A DNA stretch of 64,000 nt from Dendrophyllia cribrosa (lineage: Eukaryota > Cnidaria > Anthozoa > Scleractinia > Dendrophylliidae): positions 3,348,501 through 3,412,500 of the forward strand of contig JAJLRJ010000008.1 of NCBI GenBank assembly GCA_024195265.1. The letters run 5' to 3'. The notes below the pieces were generated by a model. The model was not told where the DNA came from. It ran no database searches and saw nothing but the letters and a program-made list of their open reading frames with translations. The translations under genes were made by a program, and so were the position numbers. This document shows positions 1-12,484 of this stretch, one piece after another. Numbering within the stretch: position 1 is the first letter of the stretch; each line of letters opens with the position of its first letter.

Positions 1-350
1 TGTCGTTTGCTCAATAAAATAGTTATTGTTGAATTTGTGTCCTCATTCCATCCCTGGTCAGTGCTTATTACAGGGTGGGTGACCAGGCAAGCTGTTATAA
101 GATGTTTTTATTGATTTTCTTCCTGTTTTATTTGTGAAAACCATGACATTACTCACATTAGACAATTCAAGATGGAAGATAATTTTTGACAACTCTTGCC
201 TTCCCTTCTAAGAGATATGTTATTAAAGACTACATTCTCAGTGAGAGAGGTGGGATACTTAAATCAAATTTGTACATAATATAGGTGACGTGCAATTTCA
301 AAAAGTGGCAATAGGTCGTGCTCTTGGTTACAAAACTGCTCTGGAAAAAA
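1..350. other. Intergenic, nothing recognised
   Basis: AT-rich sequence at the window edge. I see no gene, splice pattern or clear repeat. It lies just 3' of the broken integrase gene and may contain the end of that transposable element, but no terminal repeat is visible. Confidence 0.5.
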
Positions 351-1602
351 TTATGTTAACGCTTCCACCTCTTTAAGGAGTTCCATATAGAGGTCAAGAG
401 CAGAGCTAACATTGTGTGGCTCTGGAAGGTGATGCTCATTCATAACAGTAAGAGCAAATTCTTTAAAATCTTTAGTCAGGTGGACACATTGTGGAGTGAT
501 CATAGAACTCCTGAACGTCATCCTCGTCTACATCCGTTTTGTAGTCATCTGTACTGTACAGATGCGGTAGAAAAAACATGCAATTATGTCGTCCTCGTGG
601 ACCACTGCTGTTTCCAAATTTGCTTGATGATATTCTGTGTTGATTCCACAATTCTGCCACTTGATATAGCTCGCTCCTTAGAATAGGCATGAAGCAAAAT
701 CGAATGCATTCAACATGGACTGGATCTGAGTCAACAAATAGACCCAAGTCACGCAGATCTTTAAAAAAATTAATCCACCAACCAGGACCATCCTTAGCTA
801 GATGGGACCAATAGGCCTCAATCCTCTGATTTGCTGTGGACCTGCCAGTGAGAAAACACCCAAGACCTGCATCCTCGTCATTGTGGCTTGACCGCAAAAA
901 TGTATGTACTGCAGCAACCATGCTGTTCTCAGTTCCGTCATCTGATCTCACTTTTCTCGGTAAACCACCGACTTGTTTTACAGCATCAAGGTAAAATTTA
1001 GTGATAACTTCAGGGTTGTTATTTGTGGGACCAACCTCGAGCCAAATAAGCCTCCTTGAAAATCCATCGATGGCTCCATGCACACAGAATCCATAGGGTT
1101 TGAGTTTATCGTAACCATCTATGTGCCAAACGTAATTTGGCCCTTTAGCTTGGTATGTTCTCCGGCGAAGTCTCTTCCTTTTTCTACTTTCAAATCCTTC
1201 TGGATCAAGCTGTCTTAAAAGTGTCATGACTGTTGATCTCTTTACAAAATATCCTTTTCTTCGGAGCCTGGCCCAAAGCCTACGGTAGCCAACAAAGCAA
1301 CCACTACCACCAAGCTCTTTCTCTATGGCCTCCTTCAGCTCATCACGAGGTATATTGGCTGGTCGTCTTGAGAAGCCTAAGGTTCGAAGGCGTCTTTTCA
1401 CAGTTGACAAGCTAACAGTTATTCCGTGGAGTTTTAAAAACTCTAGAATTTCTAAGTTAGTGTATCCCTGTTTAAAATAGTTAGATATCAGTTCCAATTG
1501 ATCATCCCCTGCAGCACTATTTAAATTCATACAGGCTGTGTAAACTGGCAACGGCATTTTGCACTGACCTCTTCTTCTTTTAAGGAACCTCAAACTTTTC
1601 AA
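351..1602 (-). pseudogene. DDE integrase/transposase gene of a transposable element, frameshifted near its 3' end
   Basis: An intronless frame of 376 codons runs from 1602 to a TAA at 472-474. It starts with a basic helix-turn-helix-like N-terminal half (about residues 1-135), followed by a retroviral-integrase-type (rve) catalytic core. The likely DDE triad is D in WHIDGYDKL, D in VRSDDGTEN and E in RIEAYWSHL, with 40 residues between the last two. The family is the integrase-core transposase found scattered in fish, cnidarian and sponge genomes; IS3EU-like or Ginger-like is my best guess from memory. After the stop, the neighbouring frame stays open for about 40 more codons and reads like family sequence (KDFKEFALTVMNEHH, then LYMELLKEVEAL), ending at TAA 351-353. 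One surplus base near 475-480 would explain this. I therefore call it a recently disabled or nearly intact mobile-element gene. No terminal inverted repeats were found. The start could also be an internal Met at 1557. Confidence 0.78.
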
Positions 1603-1708
1603 GATGGCCGTCTGTTATGAAATTTTCAAATTCCCGCTTTCTCTGGAATAAGAAGCCCGGATGTCAATAACAAGGACCTGGGGCAAATTGACACGTCAAC
1701 AAAAAAAC

Positions 1709-1856
1709 TACAACTGAACTATGAAAAGTCAGAACTGAACTACGTGGGAAATCACAACTGAACTGTTTCAAAAATCACAACTGAACTGTTTCAAAAATCA
1801 CAACTGAACTGTGAAAAATCACAACTGAACTGTGAAAAATCACAACTGAACTGTGA
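1709..1856. repeat. Minisatellite, about 21-26 bp unit
   Basis: At least seven tandem copies of a unit with core CACAACTGAACTGT followed by GAAAAAT or TTCAAAAAT. The first two copies are degenerate and the last five nearly identical. It lies just upstream (5' side) of the integrase gene. Confidence 0.9.
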
Positions 1857-2050
1857 CCCTTCTGGGCCATCGTACTTACGTCATATCAAAATTCAGAAGC
1901 ATTAAACAATAGATTTCGATTCCAAAATGTTTATGGAATTGTAGAGAGTTTAAAACTACACATCTTGGCCAAATGTTGAAGCGCAAAAGCATTTTGTTCA
2001 ATAGTTACAGGCGAACGAGTATTAGACATTTTTAGTAAGAAATGTATGGA

Positions 2051-2093
2051 GCGGCCATCTTGGTGCCCCACTCAGGGGCACCAACATGGCGGC
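2051..2093. repeat. Short fold-back (MITE remnant)
   Basis: The arms around GGTGCCCC / GGGGCACC extend outward to ggccatcttggtg and caccaacatggcggcc. The outer part resembles the ends of the ATGGTTTTCACG-type fold-backs at 21355, 48981 and 56204. Confidence 0.6.
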
Positions 2094-2799
2094 CAAAAAT
2101 TCAAAGTCTTAATAACACCAAAAATCTCATCACAAAATATTGTATTCACTAAAAGCGCCATTTAATCGGCTTTTGAACATCTATAATACAAAAATAACTT
2201 TCAACTTGTTCAATTTTGCTTATTTTCACGGCTTATCTGAAATAGCGTGACGAACTGCGTGACACATTTAAAACCTTTATAAATCGAAAGCAAAACATCG
2301 TTAAAACCTGAAACTTTTTGTGAAAGATTATAACACTGGTATCCACATACCATGTTAGAAACAGCCTTGTAGGACGTATACTTTAGATTTTTTAATTTTT
2401 ATGACGTCATGTGAAAACCAAGAATTAAAATCTTGTAGCACAAAAGAAACATCACTTTAAAATAAAGTTCCAGTACATTTTATTTAAAAAACATGTTGTC
2501 CATAGGTTGATGCATTCTCAGTAAAAAAACCTAAACGATCTTATGTGGGGAAAGCGAAATGCCGCGGAACAATAGAGCATTGCCTACTTCTTACACGCAT
2601 TGTTACTTAACCCTCGGTCGTTTAGCGGATTATCAGCTTCTGGCTGTTTGTAAAAGAAAAAGTTGTAAAATTTAATTTTTATCGAAAACTACATTTATTA
2701 AGCTTTCTATTGATATATGATCAGATATAGTTTATCATATTACTCTTGAAATTGCCGCGTTTACGATTTTTTTTCCCGAAGGACACCCGCGAAGCTAAG

Positions 2800-3035
2800 G
2801 TTAGGAGTACCCTTGAGTTAGGTTAGGAGTACCCTCGAGCAGTACTTTTCTTCGGCCTTTATTCGAGTCCGTGGATGCAATCCTAAAGCGTGACCATTAA
2901 ATGAAAGCTACTGAGCAGTTCTTTTTCTGTGCTGCTGTTTATTATGCTGTACAAGGTAGTTCTGACTTTTGAGTCTGTGGATGAAGTCCTAAAGTGTTAC
3001 CATTCAAATGAAAGCTATTGAGCAGCACTTCGAGT
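2800..3035 (+). repeat. Dispersed coral-type repeat, two direct copies
   Basis: A unit starting gagtcYgtggatg and containing accattYaaatgaaagctaYtgagcag occurs at 2865 and again at 2971, spacing 106 bp. A smaller duplication, gttaggagtaccc, sits just before it. A diverged relative of the unit start lies near 41452. I remember this unit as very common in stony-coral sequence, but did not check it. Confidence 0.6.
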
Positions 3036-6000
3036 TCACAACATCTATCAGTCTTTTTTAACTGCAATCGCGATTAATTTCAATCGATGCAATGTAGGTT
3101 GTATTTTAAAAACAAGATGGAGTATAATCCGGGGTAGAGAACGCTATAACAAACTGATCTTTCGAACCTAATATCGAACTAAAAACAAAGAATCAATCGG
3201 TGTTGGAAACAAGAGCATGCAACTACTAGGAGGAAAGAAATCAGCCAATCAGACGGTGTGTTTTAAAACACAGGCAATCAAAGGGTTTCTTATATAACGT
3301 CCAACCAGAGGGCATATGTATTTCTTTTTAATTAAAGCGTGTTCAAATTAAATGGCTCCCAACAAAAAAAAATACGCATCTATAACACTGCAACTCCTCC
3401 CCTAGGGATACGTTGAACATAATATACCTCAAGGTTTTGTTGACACTTAAACTGAATTAGTGAAGGTGCGTGGGTAGAGATGCTGATTGCCTTTTCTTTT
3501 TATTTTGTTGTTTCATCTTTATCGTTCAAATTCAATAGAACGAGCTAGTTGTATGAGCTCTTCGGTGCAACATGGTTAAGTAACTATTATATTATAAGAG
3601 AAAAATAGTTCAATCTCCGCTCGAAGCTCTTGTCAGTTTGGCACTAATCTATTGCAGGTGCATGTATGGGAAAAAGGGACAGTATGCCTAATGACGTTTT
3701 TTTTAATTTGTGATAAAAAAAGCACTTTAATAATTATAAAAGTCAGTTGCATGATATTTCCCATCCCCTTTAATTAATTTTGAACGAACTACATTAATAC
3801 CAGAGAAATGTTTATACTAGGAGAAAATAAATCTTTTATTTATTTTTCAGGCCTGGAAAAAAAGTTGAAATAATAAAATAATTTCCTTGCATTTCAGTTT
3901 TGAGAGTTTCCAGCCATGTTTAAAGGTACTAAATCGGTAGAAATAATTTTATCCTTTTTTCACACTGAGTGAAAATCCTATACTAATCCTCATGTTTTAT
4001 TAATAAAATTCATATTCCATGTTTATTTACTTAGATCGCCCACAGTGATAGCGAAACTCGATGAATAAAATATGAAGTTAATGTGGCTCAGTGACTTCGA
4101 TGAAATGCTTGTAAATTTTACCCGCAGAACGTACATTTGTTAACAGTGAAATAGTCCGTGTCCAGTGGTTGTTGAAAATACCGTCCCTGTTCTTCAAGCT
4201 GCCGCGAATTAATTTAATTTATTCTGCTATATTATTTATAAAACCGACATTTCATCTCCTCTTTCATAAAACAAGTTAGAGCGTGAACTGGTCCATTTGT
4301 TGACACAGTTAATGACCTCCATCAAGTGCCAGGGTTGAAAAGCACTGTTTCATGCAATAAATGGCAGTTCTTGATATTTTTAACTTTCTCCGTTGTCGTT
4401 ATTGGTTTAGCTAAGGGCACTACATAAAGTAATTATTATTTTTATTATTATGACTATTATCTACATATCTTTTGTTTAGGTTTTGGATGCTGATTACACT
4501 GAGACATTCGCGACAGGTGAGCAGCGCACAATAGCTCAGCAGTAATTTGCAAAAACAAACAAGAGAGCCAAATTTTAATTGTGAACGGCATATCTATGTG
4601 TTTCGATTTTAGTCGTAAAATTTGAAATGTTTTTTATGCAGTGTGCTGGCTGTGGCAACCGTAACTTAATTCCATTGTAATCAGTATACTCTTCACCGTA
4701 CAGTAACCTTCAGTAACATTCTCTTAAGCAGGTAAGCAGTTGTCTAGCTTGTTCGAAGTTTGATGCCGCGCTATATATTTTCAATTTCTATTGACCATCG
4801 GTTCTCTTTCGCGACCAAGATTACACATTACATTATATACCCGGCATCAAGAGAGCAACTGCTCTGAAACCATTTTCTTCGAAAGGAAAAATTGAAACAC
4901 TTATTTGTCGCGGCTGAACAGTCCACTTGCCGAAAGTTTATTTAAAGAACGCATTTCACTTCCCCGCGGCCTTAATACTAACTGATTCGTGCTAAATGGT
5001 ACATGTCTTTCGTTATGATTTCGTTATGATTTTTTAAAAGAGAAATATAAATCTTTGTTTTATAGTCATACATGAAGTAAATAAATGTATAATATACATT
5101 TGATTACAAAGCGACAGCGCTAACGTTATAAATTTTCGTCAGTAGAGATATCGCATTATTAATTTAAACTAACTGAATTTATGGCGCCTGGCTGTTATTT
5201 GAGTTGTTTTGATTGCATTTGTAGTTTAAATTTGTCACAGAATTACTAATTATTTTATGGAATGATGAGGGATATTAGTTAACCCAAGTAAAATTGTTTG
5301 CGACTCTAGACATAAACGTCTAGCTGCCTCTAAAAACCGTGAGTAAAGCGAAATAAACATTACACCCATGAAAACCCCTAACAAACTTATAAACTACTCA
5401 CTAACAATATATTTCCTTCTTTGTTCTTGTTTTTACAAAGAAAATTAAGTCTCTCCGAGGGGATGGAGGTCTCTTTGTAATATCCAGCGTTTCTTTTACA
5501 ACTCTTATTTGAGCCATCAGACCATTTCTTTATAATACCTTTTGTTGGTTCTACTTAGCATTACTGTTATTACGTACCTACTGGATTTTTTAAATTATGT
5601 TAAACTGAACTGCAAAGCAACTGATTAATTACTATTCCGATGGACTAAATATTGAACAGCGAAACATCTTGATGTTATAGGTATGCGGTGAAATAACTTG
5701 GTTTTCATAAGCGCCACATAAAAGTATCCGTAATTATAAGCACAGTTCTGTCGATCTTTGTGCTTGCGCTTGCGTCATAGCCATTTTTTACTTCGAAATA
5801 AGGCGCCTATTTTATGTTGCTCGTGAAAACCAAGCAAAATCATCGAAAATCAAACTTAAGCAAACGAGTATATTATTACGCTAAGGAAAGTGAATCAAAA
5901 AGACGAAATTGTCAGGTTCACTAGCGGTTGAAAAGGCAAACATAAATATCTTATCATAAGCACTGAAGTGCAAGAACATGACTGAACAAAGAAAACGTAT

Positions 6001-7386
6001 TTGCGTCATACCATTTTTATTTTGGAATAAGGATTTCGCTCGTTAAAATCAGGCTTTGAAAAGTAAAAGTAAAATCATTAAGCGAAGAAGAAAAAAACAA
6101 CGAAAACTACGCGTCTACAATAATAATCAGTGCAACTTAAGTATGTCATATTTCCCGGGGAAATTGCTGGCAAGATCTTACATGTTAATCGGAGACCCTG
6201 TTGTTTTGTGCTTTAAGCGATTAAAACCACGGCCATAGGCCATAGAGGGAAGGAGCCGAAAGCTGTATATGCAACTTTAATTTATTTCCGTTGCCCGCGC
6301 TAAAAGGGAACCGATGTTGGTTCTGGTAGACACAAGAAACAACAGAGACGGATACTGATATTATGGGAAAGCTTGGATGTTCCTGATGCTTTGAAGGTTT
6401 CCGAACAATATTGAAAAAGTTAAACTTTAATCTAGGCAGAGAGAATGTAACAATTGAAAAATAGATTCACTTTTCGTCATTGTTCAGGGCAGCATTTGAT
6501 TGGCTGCGCGTTGAAAAAAATACTAATAAATAAAATTTAACCCACTTCAAAATTAGGCTATGTAAAATTACAAAGCGGCTAGCCTCATAATGGCAGAAAA
6601 TGACATATTAGTCAAAACCGTGTTTGCTATGATGTGCACGAAAGTTACTGAAGTTAACTATCAGTTCAGTTTGATCTCGTCAAATGATCTCGGGAAGTAA
6701 TTAAAATATTAAGAATGGTCCCGGCAAGGTTACTACTATTGTTATTCAATATGGCAATGTAAATATGCAAAAACGTCGCTACTAAAAATCCCAGTTTAAC
6801 TCTTACACGAATATCAGCGCTGCCTGAAAAAGAAATCCCGTTTATTTAAATTCGCGTTCAACATTTGTCACTATTAGATGCATAAATTAGAGTTCAGCAC
6901 TAATGACGCATCATTTCACCTCATTAGAGCTTAAACGAAGTATGTCATGGGGATGTTTATGTTTCTGGGTCAATAAAAACGGCCCAAATCAAGGAGGTTG
7001 TAAAGAGCTGCGTGATATCTGCAAATTAAAACTAAGTACCGTTGTCAAACACGAAATGCTTTTTAAACACCAAGTGGAATATATCAAGTGAATTCTCGCA
7101 GGGGGAACAAGCCATAATCAGTTTTTAGCGAGTTTTACAAGACGCAAGCCGAGGAATAACATTTTAAAAAAAATTGCCAAATTTGCAATGCATTTCCATC
7201 TTGGCCATTGGCAGTCATCGACGCCCTAAGTTTTGAAACAAAAAAATATTATTTCGAGAAATAACGGGTAAACAAAAATTTAGATTTAGAAAATGTAATA
7301 TTTTTTTTTATCAGGGGCTAACTGTACAAATTCCTTTTCTCAATGTTTTTGATTTCCCTTTTTTCCTCTAGATTGCTAGCAGCAGT

Positions 7387-10300
7387 ATGGAAACAGAGCT
7401 CAAAGGAATAGGAAGAATAAAGGACCACTGCGTAAAGGAAGCGAAAGAAGTTCTGCAGTCAGAAAGAGATGAAGCCTCGCGTGTGATGAAAGATTTTGGT
7501 TCTTACACTACTCTACACGGATTCCATTTCATATTTGACTCCGGTTCCCTGATACGAAGAATTATCTGGGTAACACTGATACTGCTAGGCATATGTTTCC
7601 TTTTCTTACAGTTTCGAGATAACTATAGGAAGTATAACAGCAACCTAAGCATCATAAGCAAAGATATTGAACATCCTGAAAAGCTTGTGTACCCCGCCAT
7701 AACTCTTTGTAATCAGAACATGATGAGAAAAAGCAAAATTCTTGGAACCGACGCGCAGACATACCTTGACCAACAAGATCATTTGAAGGTTCAAGTCTTG
7801 GGCGAAAGCCTCTTGGAGAAAGAGATTGATCCGTCTTTTAAAATTGATGAAAGTGTAAAGAACAACAGCCATGTGCTTTCTGAGATGCTGAAGAGTTGCG
7901 TTTGGCAGGGACAACCATGCTCAAGTGCTAACTTCACTTCATTCCTCTCATTTATGGTAAGGGTTTATGTCTTATCTGGTAGAATACAATAGAAGGATGA
8001 AGACAATGATGATAAGATGATGATGATGATGAAGATGATGATGATGATGAGGATAAGAAGTTGTTAATGATGATAATGGTGATGGTGATGATGTTGTTGT
8101 TGTTGTTGACGATGATGATGAGGATGATGATGATGATGATGATGATGATGGTTGTGGTGATGGTGGTAATGATCATGACGAAGATGTTGAAGGCAATGAT
8201 GAGCTGCTAAGAGTGTTGAGGTCATTTAACATGATACATCTGTCTTCACCTTTTTAGCGAGGCATGTGCCATACGTTCAACTCTGGTCAGCCAGGTCACC
8301 CTAAGCTTCAAGTCACCACAGCAGGTAAAATACAAGCACTTTCACTTTACCTCGATGCACAACCAGAGGAGTATTATGGGCCATACAGCTATGACGCAAC
8401 CGGTTTTAAGATTTTGGTTCATGATCAGAGTGATTTGTACCCCAACATTGAAGACCTTGGCCTGGATGTACCTCCCGGCTTCACTACTAATATACGCGTG
8501 CGCAGAACTAAGGTAAGTCCCTGATGTTGCTTTGGAAAGGTCGTGAGGTAAGTTGAAATCACGCTTTTTCCCTCACTGCATCCTGGATAACCTGATGTTA
8601 ATCCTGATTTGATCTTAAACAAATGGTGAACATTTTCTAAAAAGCACAAACATTACGTCGCTGCTTATAAATATTGGCTATTTTTAGGGCAAACGTTCAA
8701 GTCGTTCCGTGTTGAATGTGATTTAATATATTAGCTGGAATTACGCAAAACGCATTTAATCGTGTCTTTTTTTAAGTTCTCTGGTATGATTGTTACTCTC
8801 GTTAGTAAATATGCCGCTTCTTACAATCCAGGAATTTCTTAATAATAAAACAATCTTTTTTGTCGCTATTTTGTCGATAATAAAAAACTAAAGCGCATTT
8901 ACAGTACAGAAAAATTGTAAAAGCCTGTAAGGGTTTCTTTTGTCCTTTTCCCAACTGTAAATATTGTAACTCGAAACAACTTATGTATTGATCAGAAAAC
9001 GGAAAATAGTGATCCGTTCATTCATTCATTTATTCGATCCTTTCCTTTCATGTTTTTCATTGCAGTTGATCAATCTTCCGAAGCCATTTAAATCCGCTTG
9101 CGGTGAAAAGAACTTGGAACCAAGTTTTAAGGTTTACACGGAATACGCATGTCTGTTAGACTGTTACACCAAGATGGCTGTGAACGCGTGCAACTGTCGC
9201 GTAATTTCAATGCCGTCCATTGGTAAGAGGTGGCTTTATGCATTGTATATTAGTATATACAGAGGATAACTAACCAATCACATTAATGTAAAGAAATCAA
9301 TCAGCCAATCAGAACTCGCAGAACATGCAGCCACTGCCAAGCGCGGGAAAACGCGCGCAAAACACATTTTGATTCCAGTCTGTCCGGAGTAAAGGGAGGT
9401 GAGTAGTGGGGTAAAAATGTCTTCTAAAAATCGGAACATTGCCTATGGGCCTTTATCACGCGGCGGCCCTGTTGATTCCCAGGAGAATAAAATGCTTTGT
9501 TTGCCCCTGATTAACCTCGTTCTCAACTTTATCACTGCGAGGCTTGGGGGGTAAATCTTTTGTTTTTTTTTTTATACAAAATGGCGGGGCGTGATAAAGG
9601 CCCATTGCGATGTACAGTATGGTGTGCACAAGGGGAGGAATATCCAAGGACTTTCAAAAGCAACAGCAAAACATCAAAAACCTTTCAATTTAGATTTAGT
9701 ATAAGTATATCCATTGATGTAAGATGATGAATTTTGTGCTCGGAAAGAAATGACAATATGAAAATGATCAAACCCGTGCCTTGCGATTACTGGTCGGATG
9801 CTCAATCCATTGAGCTAACGAGGACTCGAGGAAAGCTGAAACATTTTACATCACGTCATATCACGTCATATCATGCTTCGACAGTGCTGAACCTGGCGGT
9901 TACGGGACGCTTGTTATATTTAAACCTAGTAAAATGACTCAGCTTTCCGGGAGTCCTCATTGGCTTAACGGATTGAACGTTCGACCGGGGTTCGGAAGGA
10001 ATGTGTTCGATATCCGTCGGGGACGTTTTCTTTGTCCCCACGCTCGGAACAAATTATCACTTTCATCTTGTTAGTATATTCATTGTTCTGGACACAACTA
10101 ACTTAAAATATTTCGACAGGTGGTGTTAATCAAACGCGATTCTGTAGCGCAAAAGAACTCTTCAGCTGTGCTTTCCCAAAATTTGGTAAGTTTGCAAACC
10201 GAACTGTTCCGTTTTACCACGCGCATATAATAGAGCTGTGACAATGGCAAACCCAAAGTCAAAATTGACAGTTTTAACACAATTAATTCATTTTTCTTTT

Positions 10301-12484
10301 CCAGTTGACTTTAACCCCAGTCGCTGTAATTGCCCGGTGCCGTGTGAAAAAATAGACTATCGGGTCCAGTCCTCCATGGCGTACTCACCGTCACACCACG
10401 TATGGGACACCATATTCCCACTCTTTAACATGACACCGAATGATACAACAAAAATTGTGGAATTTCAAAACTACGTCAGGTAACCTTAACCATATTGTAC
10501 TCGGCCTCTCTAAGCCATCTCCCGTTTGGCGGCCAAACTTTCCTGGAACCCAAAGTGCTTGAAACTCATCACCAGAGTTGCCATAGATCAAGAAATAGTA
10601 TCGAAGAAAAATAAAATACTTCAAGGTCAAGGAAACTTTGATCTGAGTCAAGGAAAATTCACATTTTGAAGCGAAGTCAGGAATTTTAACAGGTTGATAG
10701 ATCAGGAAATGGTCGAAAAGTCTCAGTGTCCGTAAAATGCCCGTTATAACTCTCCCTACCCCCTCCCCCCTCCCCGGCCCACCAGTTTTGTAACAAAACA
10801 TTATTCCGGCTATACCCCGTTCTATATATAAGTATATCACAGCTACTTAACGCTAATTTACCTAAATTTATACCGAATTGACACTGAAAACAAAAACGCT
10901 TCTTTATTACAATTTTTTTTTTGCTTGCCAGGCAAATGACCATACGAAGTTGTATTAGCCCAGGCGTGCGTTTCTTAAAATTCTTGAACACTTTTCGGGC
11001 CCGAGAAGCTATTTTATGTGCAGGCTATTTACCATCAGAGATTCAATTTTCGTTTGTTTTGGAAGCTACGCAATAAAATCTTAAGTCGACGAGAAACTTT
11101 GCACTGGTTTTCGGGCTAAAAACTTCACCGCGAATTGAAAGAGATTAAATTTCAAAAATCGCTTTCGGGCCCAAAAGTCTTTTGAGAAACGCACGCCTCC
11201 GGGGCTAATAAGCGGTATTTTGCGGTATTTTGATGAAAAGTCAAGAAAATGGAACTTTAAAGGCCCCCGCAAATGAGGAAACATTGTTTCCCAGATTGTT
11301 TCTTGGGCGCGAAAACGAGCGAGAAACAATGTTTCCTAGCCGCGCAAACGAGAAAAACACACTGGGAAACAAATGCGCGCTGATATGTGGGATACGGCAC
11401 TGCGCATGCTCAATTTATGAAGTGCAGTCCGGAGCAGTCCTCGCGACTCTGGTATCTAGGCAACATTGTTTCCTCAGCGCGCAAACGGAGAAACATTTGT
11501 AGAAGAAACAAAATGTTTCTGAAAAAAGTCAGAAACATATTTTGTTTCTCGGAAACAAAATATGTTTCCGCAACAAATGTTTCCTGTCCGCGCAAACGGG
11601 GAAACATTTAGGGAAACAATGTTTCCGCAACAATGTTTCCTCGTTTGCGGGGGCCTTAACGGCGTTGATTTGTTGTATTTGGCAGGAAACAAAAAAAAAA
11701 TCAAGATTGTCTTGGAGATGAGTTCGTGCATTTTGATAAACTAACACGAAATGTGATGACCTGAACAATTATTCGTTAAGTTCGACACATAGTTGAAATT
11801 GCTGGGCAATCTGTTATGTTAATAAAAGATTAGTTGTTAAGAAATTTATGGGTGGAAAGGACGGCTACAAAGCGTAGCGTTAGATTTAGTCGGGAAAAAA
11901 TTAAGGAATTTTAAAAACCAATCTCTGTGAAAACCAACTTTTAGCACTTTTTGTAAAGCTATCTGTAAATCTGCGATATTTTCAGTTTGTGTTCTACTGA
12001 TTTTTGTCAGAAAAAGAATGGTCCAATTGAACATTTACTATGAAACTCTGGACACAGAGGTTACAGAGGAGAAACCAGCGTATGATCTTAACGACTTTGG
12101 ATGTAAGTATATAATTTATGTCAAGTAATCAGTCCTGTTTTGTCAGTAATCAGTCCTGTTTTGTCGGTACAACTATTTTATTATTTTCGGTTTTCGGGCA
12201 AACATCATACTTTTTTTTTTGTTACCCACAGAAATACATAGATGTTATTGAACTAGTGTGAGGTCCGTATTGGGAAATATTGGTCTCGATTTGTTTTCAA
12301 CATTTGTTTATGCATTTGTTATTCTGTGTGTTTTTCAGCGGATGTTGGTGGTAACATGGGATTATTTCTGGGCTGCAGCCTTCTGACGCTGTGTGAATTT
12401 GTCGATCTGATTGTAATCATGTGTCTTCGGTGCTGGCGAAAAAAGAACGCGGTTCAAGATATGAGGGGAGATCATTTTAGATAA
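7387..12484 (+). CDS. DEG/ENaC/ASIC-family sodium channel subunit (seven coding exons)
   Basis: Amiloride-sensitive, usually proton- or peptide-gated, trimeric plasma-membrane cation channel. Coding exons: 7387-7956, 8258-8512, 9066-9222, 10120-10185, 10305-10479, 12011-12102 and 12339-12484. All junctions are GT-AG and in phase, giving 486 residues, a usual family length. Visible signatures in order: the cytoplasmic gating HG pair at residues 44-45; TM1 at about 58-76; the post-TM1 motif YPAITLCN at about 102-109; the cysteine-rich extracellular domain, including CxFN-like CHTFN, the YTEYACLLDCYTK block and the CNCPVPC motif; TM2 at about 445-468 with the G-C-S selectivity filter at 450-452 (GCSLLTLCE); then a short basic tail. 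The start ATG is chosen because it gives a normal N-terminus. A pyrimidine tract plus AG ending at 7371 suggests an upstream noncoding exon. Which subfamily (proton-gated, peptide-gated or other) cannot be told from the sequence alone. Confidence 0.92.
7994..8170. repeat. (GAT)n trinucleotide microsatellite in intron 1 of the channel gene
   Basis: Imperfect GAT/GTT/GGT triplets fill most of the 301 bp first intron. Long Ile/Asn or Ser frames across it are artefacts of the repeat. Confidence 0.95.
9446..9606. repeat. MITE-like fold-back in intron 3 of the channel gene
   Basis: Inverted ends: ATGGGCCTTTATCACGC at 9446 and its complement GCGTGATAAAGGCCCAT ending at about 9606, about 160 bp overall. 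Confidence 0.7.
9760..10012. mobile_element. tRNA-derived SINE-like sequence, two halves in inverted orientation
   Basis: Read on the minus strand, 9760-9830 resembles a tRNA: an A-box-like TTAGCTCAATGGA, then ATCCGACCAGTAATCG, then a B-box-like GGGTTTGATC. A second tRNA-like stretch lies on the plus strand at about 9940-10000 (TTGGCTTAACGGA and GTTCGACC). The two are imperfect inverted copies around a roughly 100 bp centre in intron 3. The acceptor-stem pairing is not intact, so this is not called a functional tRNA. Confidence 0.5.
10953..11210. mobile_element. MITE in intron 5 of the channel gene
   Basis: Terminal inverted repeats: TATTAGCCC(cgg)AGGCGTGCGTTTCT at the left and its complement at 11183-11210. 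Inner ends around CTTTTCGGGCCC are also inverted. Sequence related to the left flank recurs near 15075-15125. Confidence 0.75.
11261..11655. mobile_element. MITE with TTAA-type flanks in intron 5 of the channel gene
   Basis: Inverted ends of about 28 bp begin with GGCCCCCGCAAA and continue into GAGGAAACATTGTTTCC. TTAA lies at 11257-11260 and 11656-11659, which fits a TTAA target-site duplication. The interior is made of several copies of the palindromic word GAAACAATGTTTC in both orientations. Confidence 0.75.

Larger units (their letters stand above)
1857..7371. other. Intergenic, AT-rich, no gene recognised
   Basis: I see no coding frame with family signal or splice pattern in this 5.5 kb. 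It holds a short fold-back at 2051-2093, a dispersed repeat at about 2800-3035, and long AT-rich stretches. Noncoding first exons of the downstream sodium-channel gene could lie here, because that gene's first coding exon is preceded by a good splice acceptor at 7371. Confidence 0.5.

Noticed and set aside
9940..10012. Functional tRNA gene
   Set aside because: A-box- and B-box-like words are present, but the acceptor and anticodon stems do not pair convincingly.
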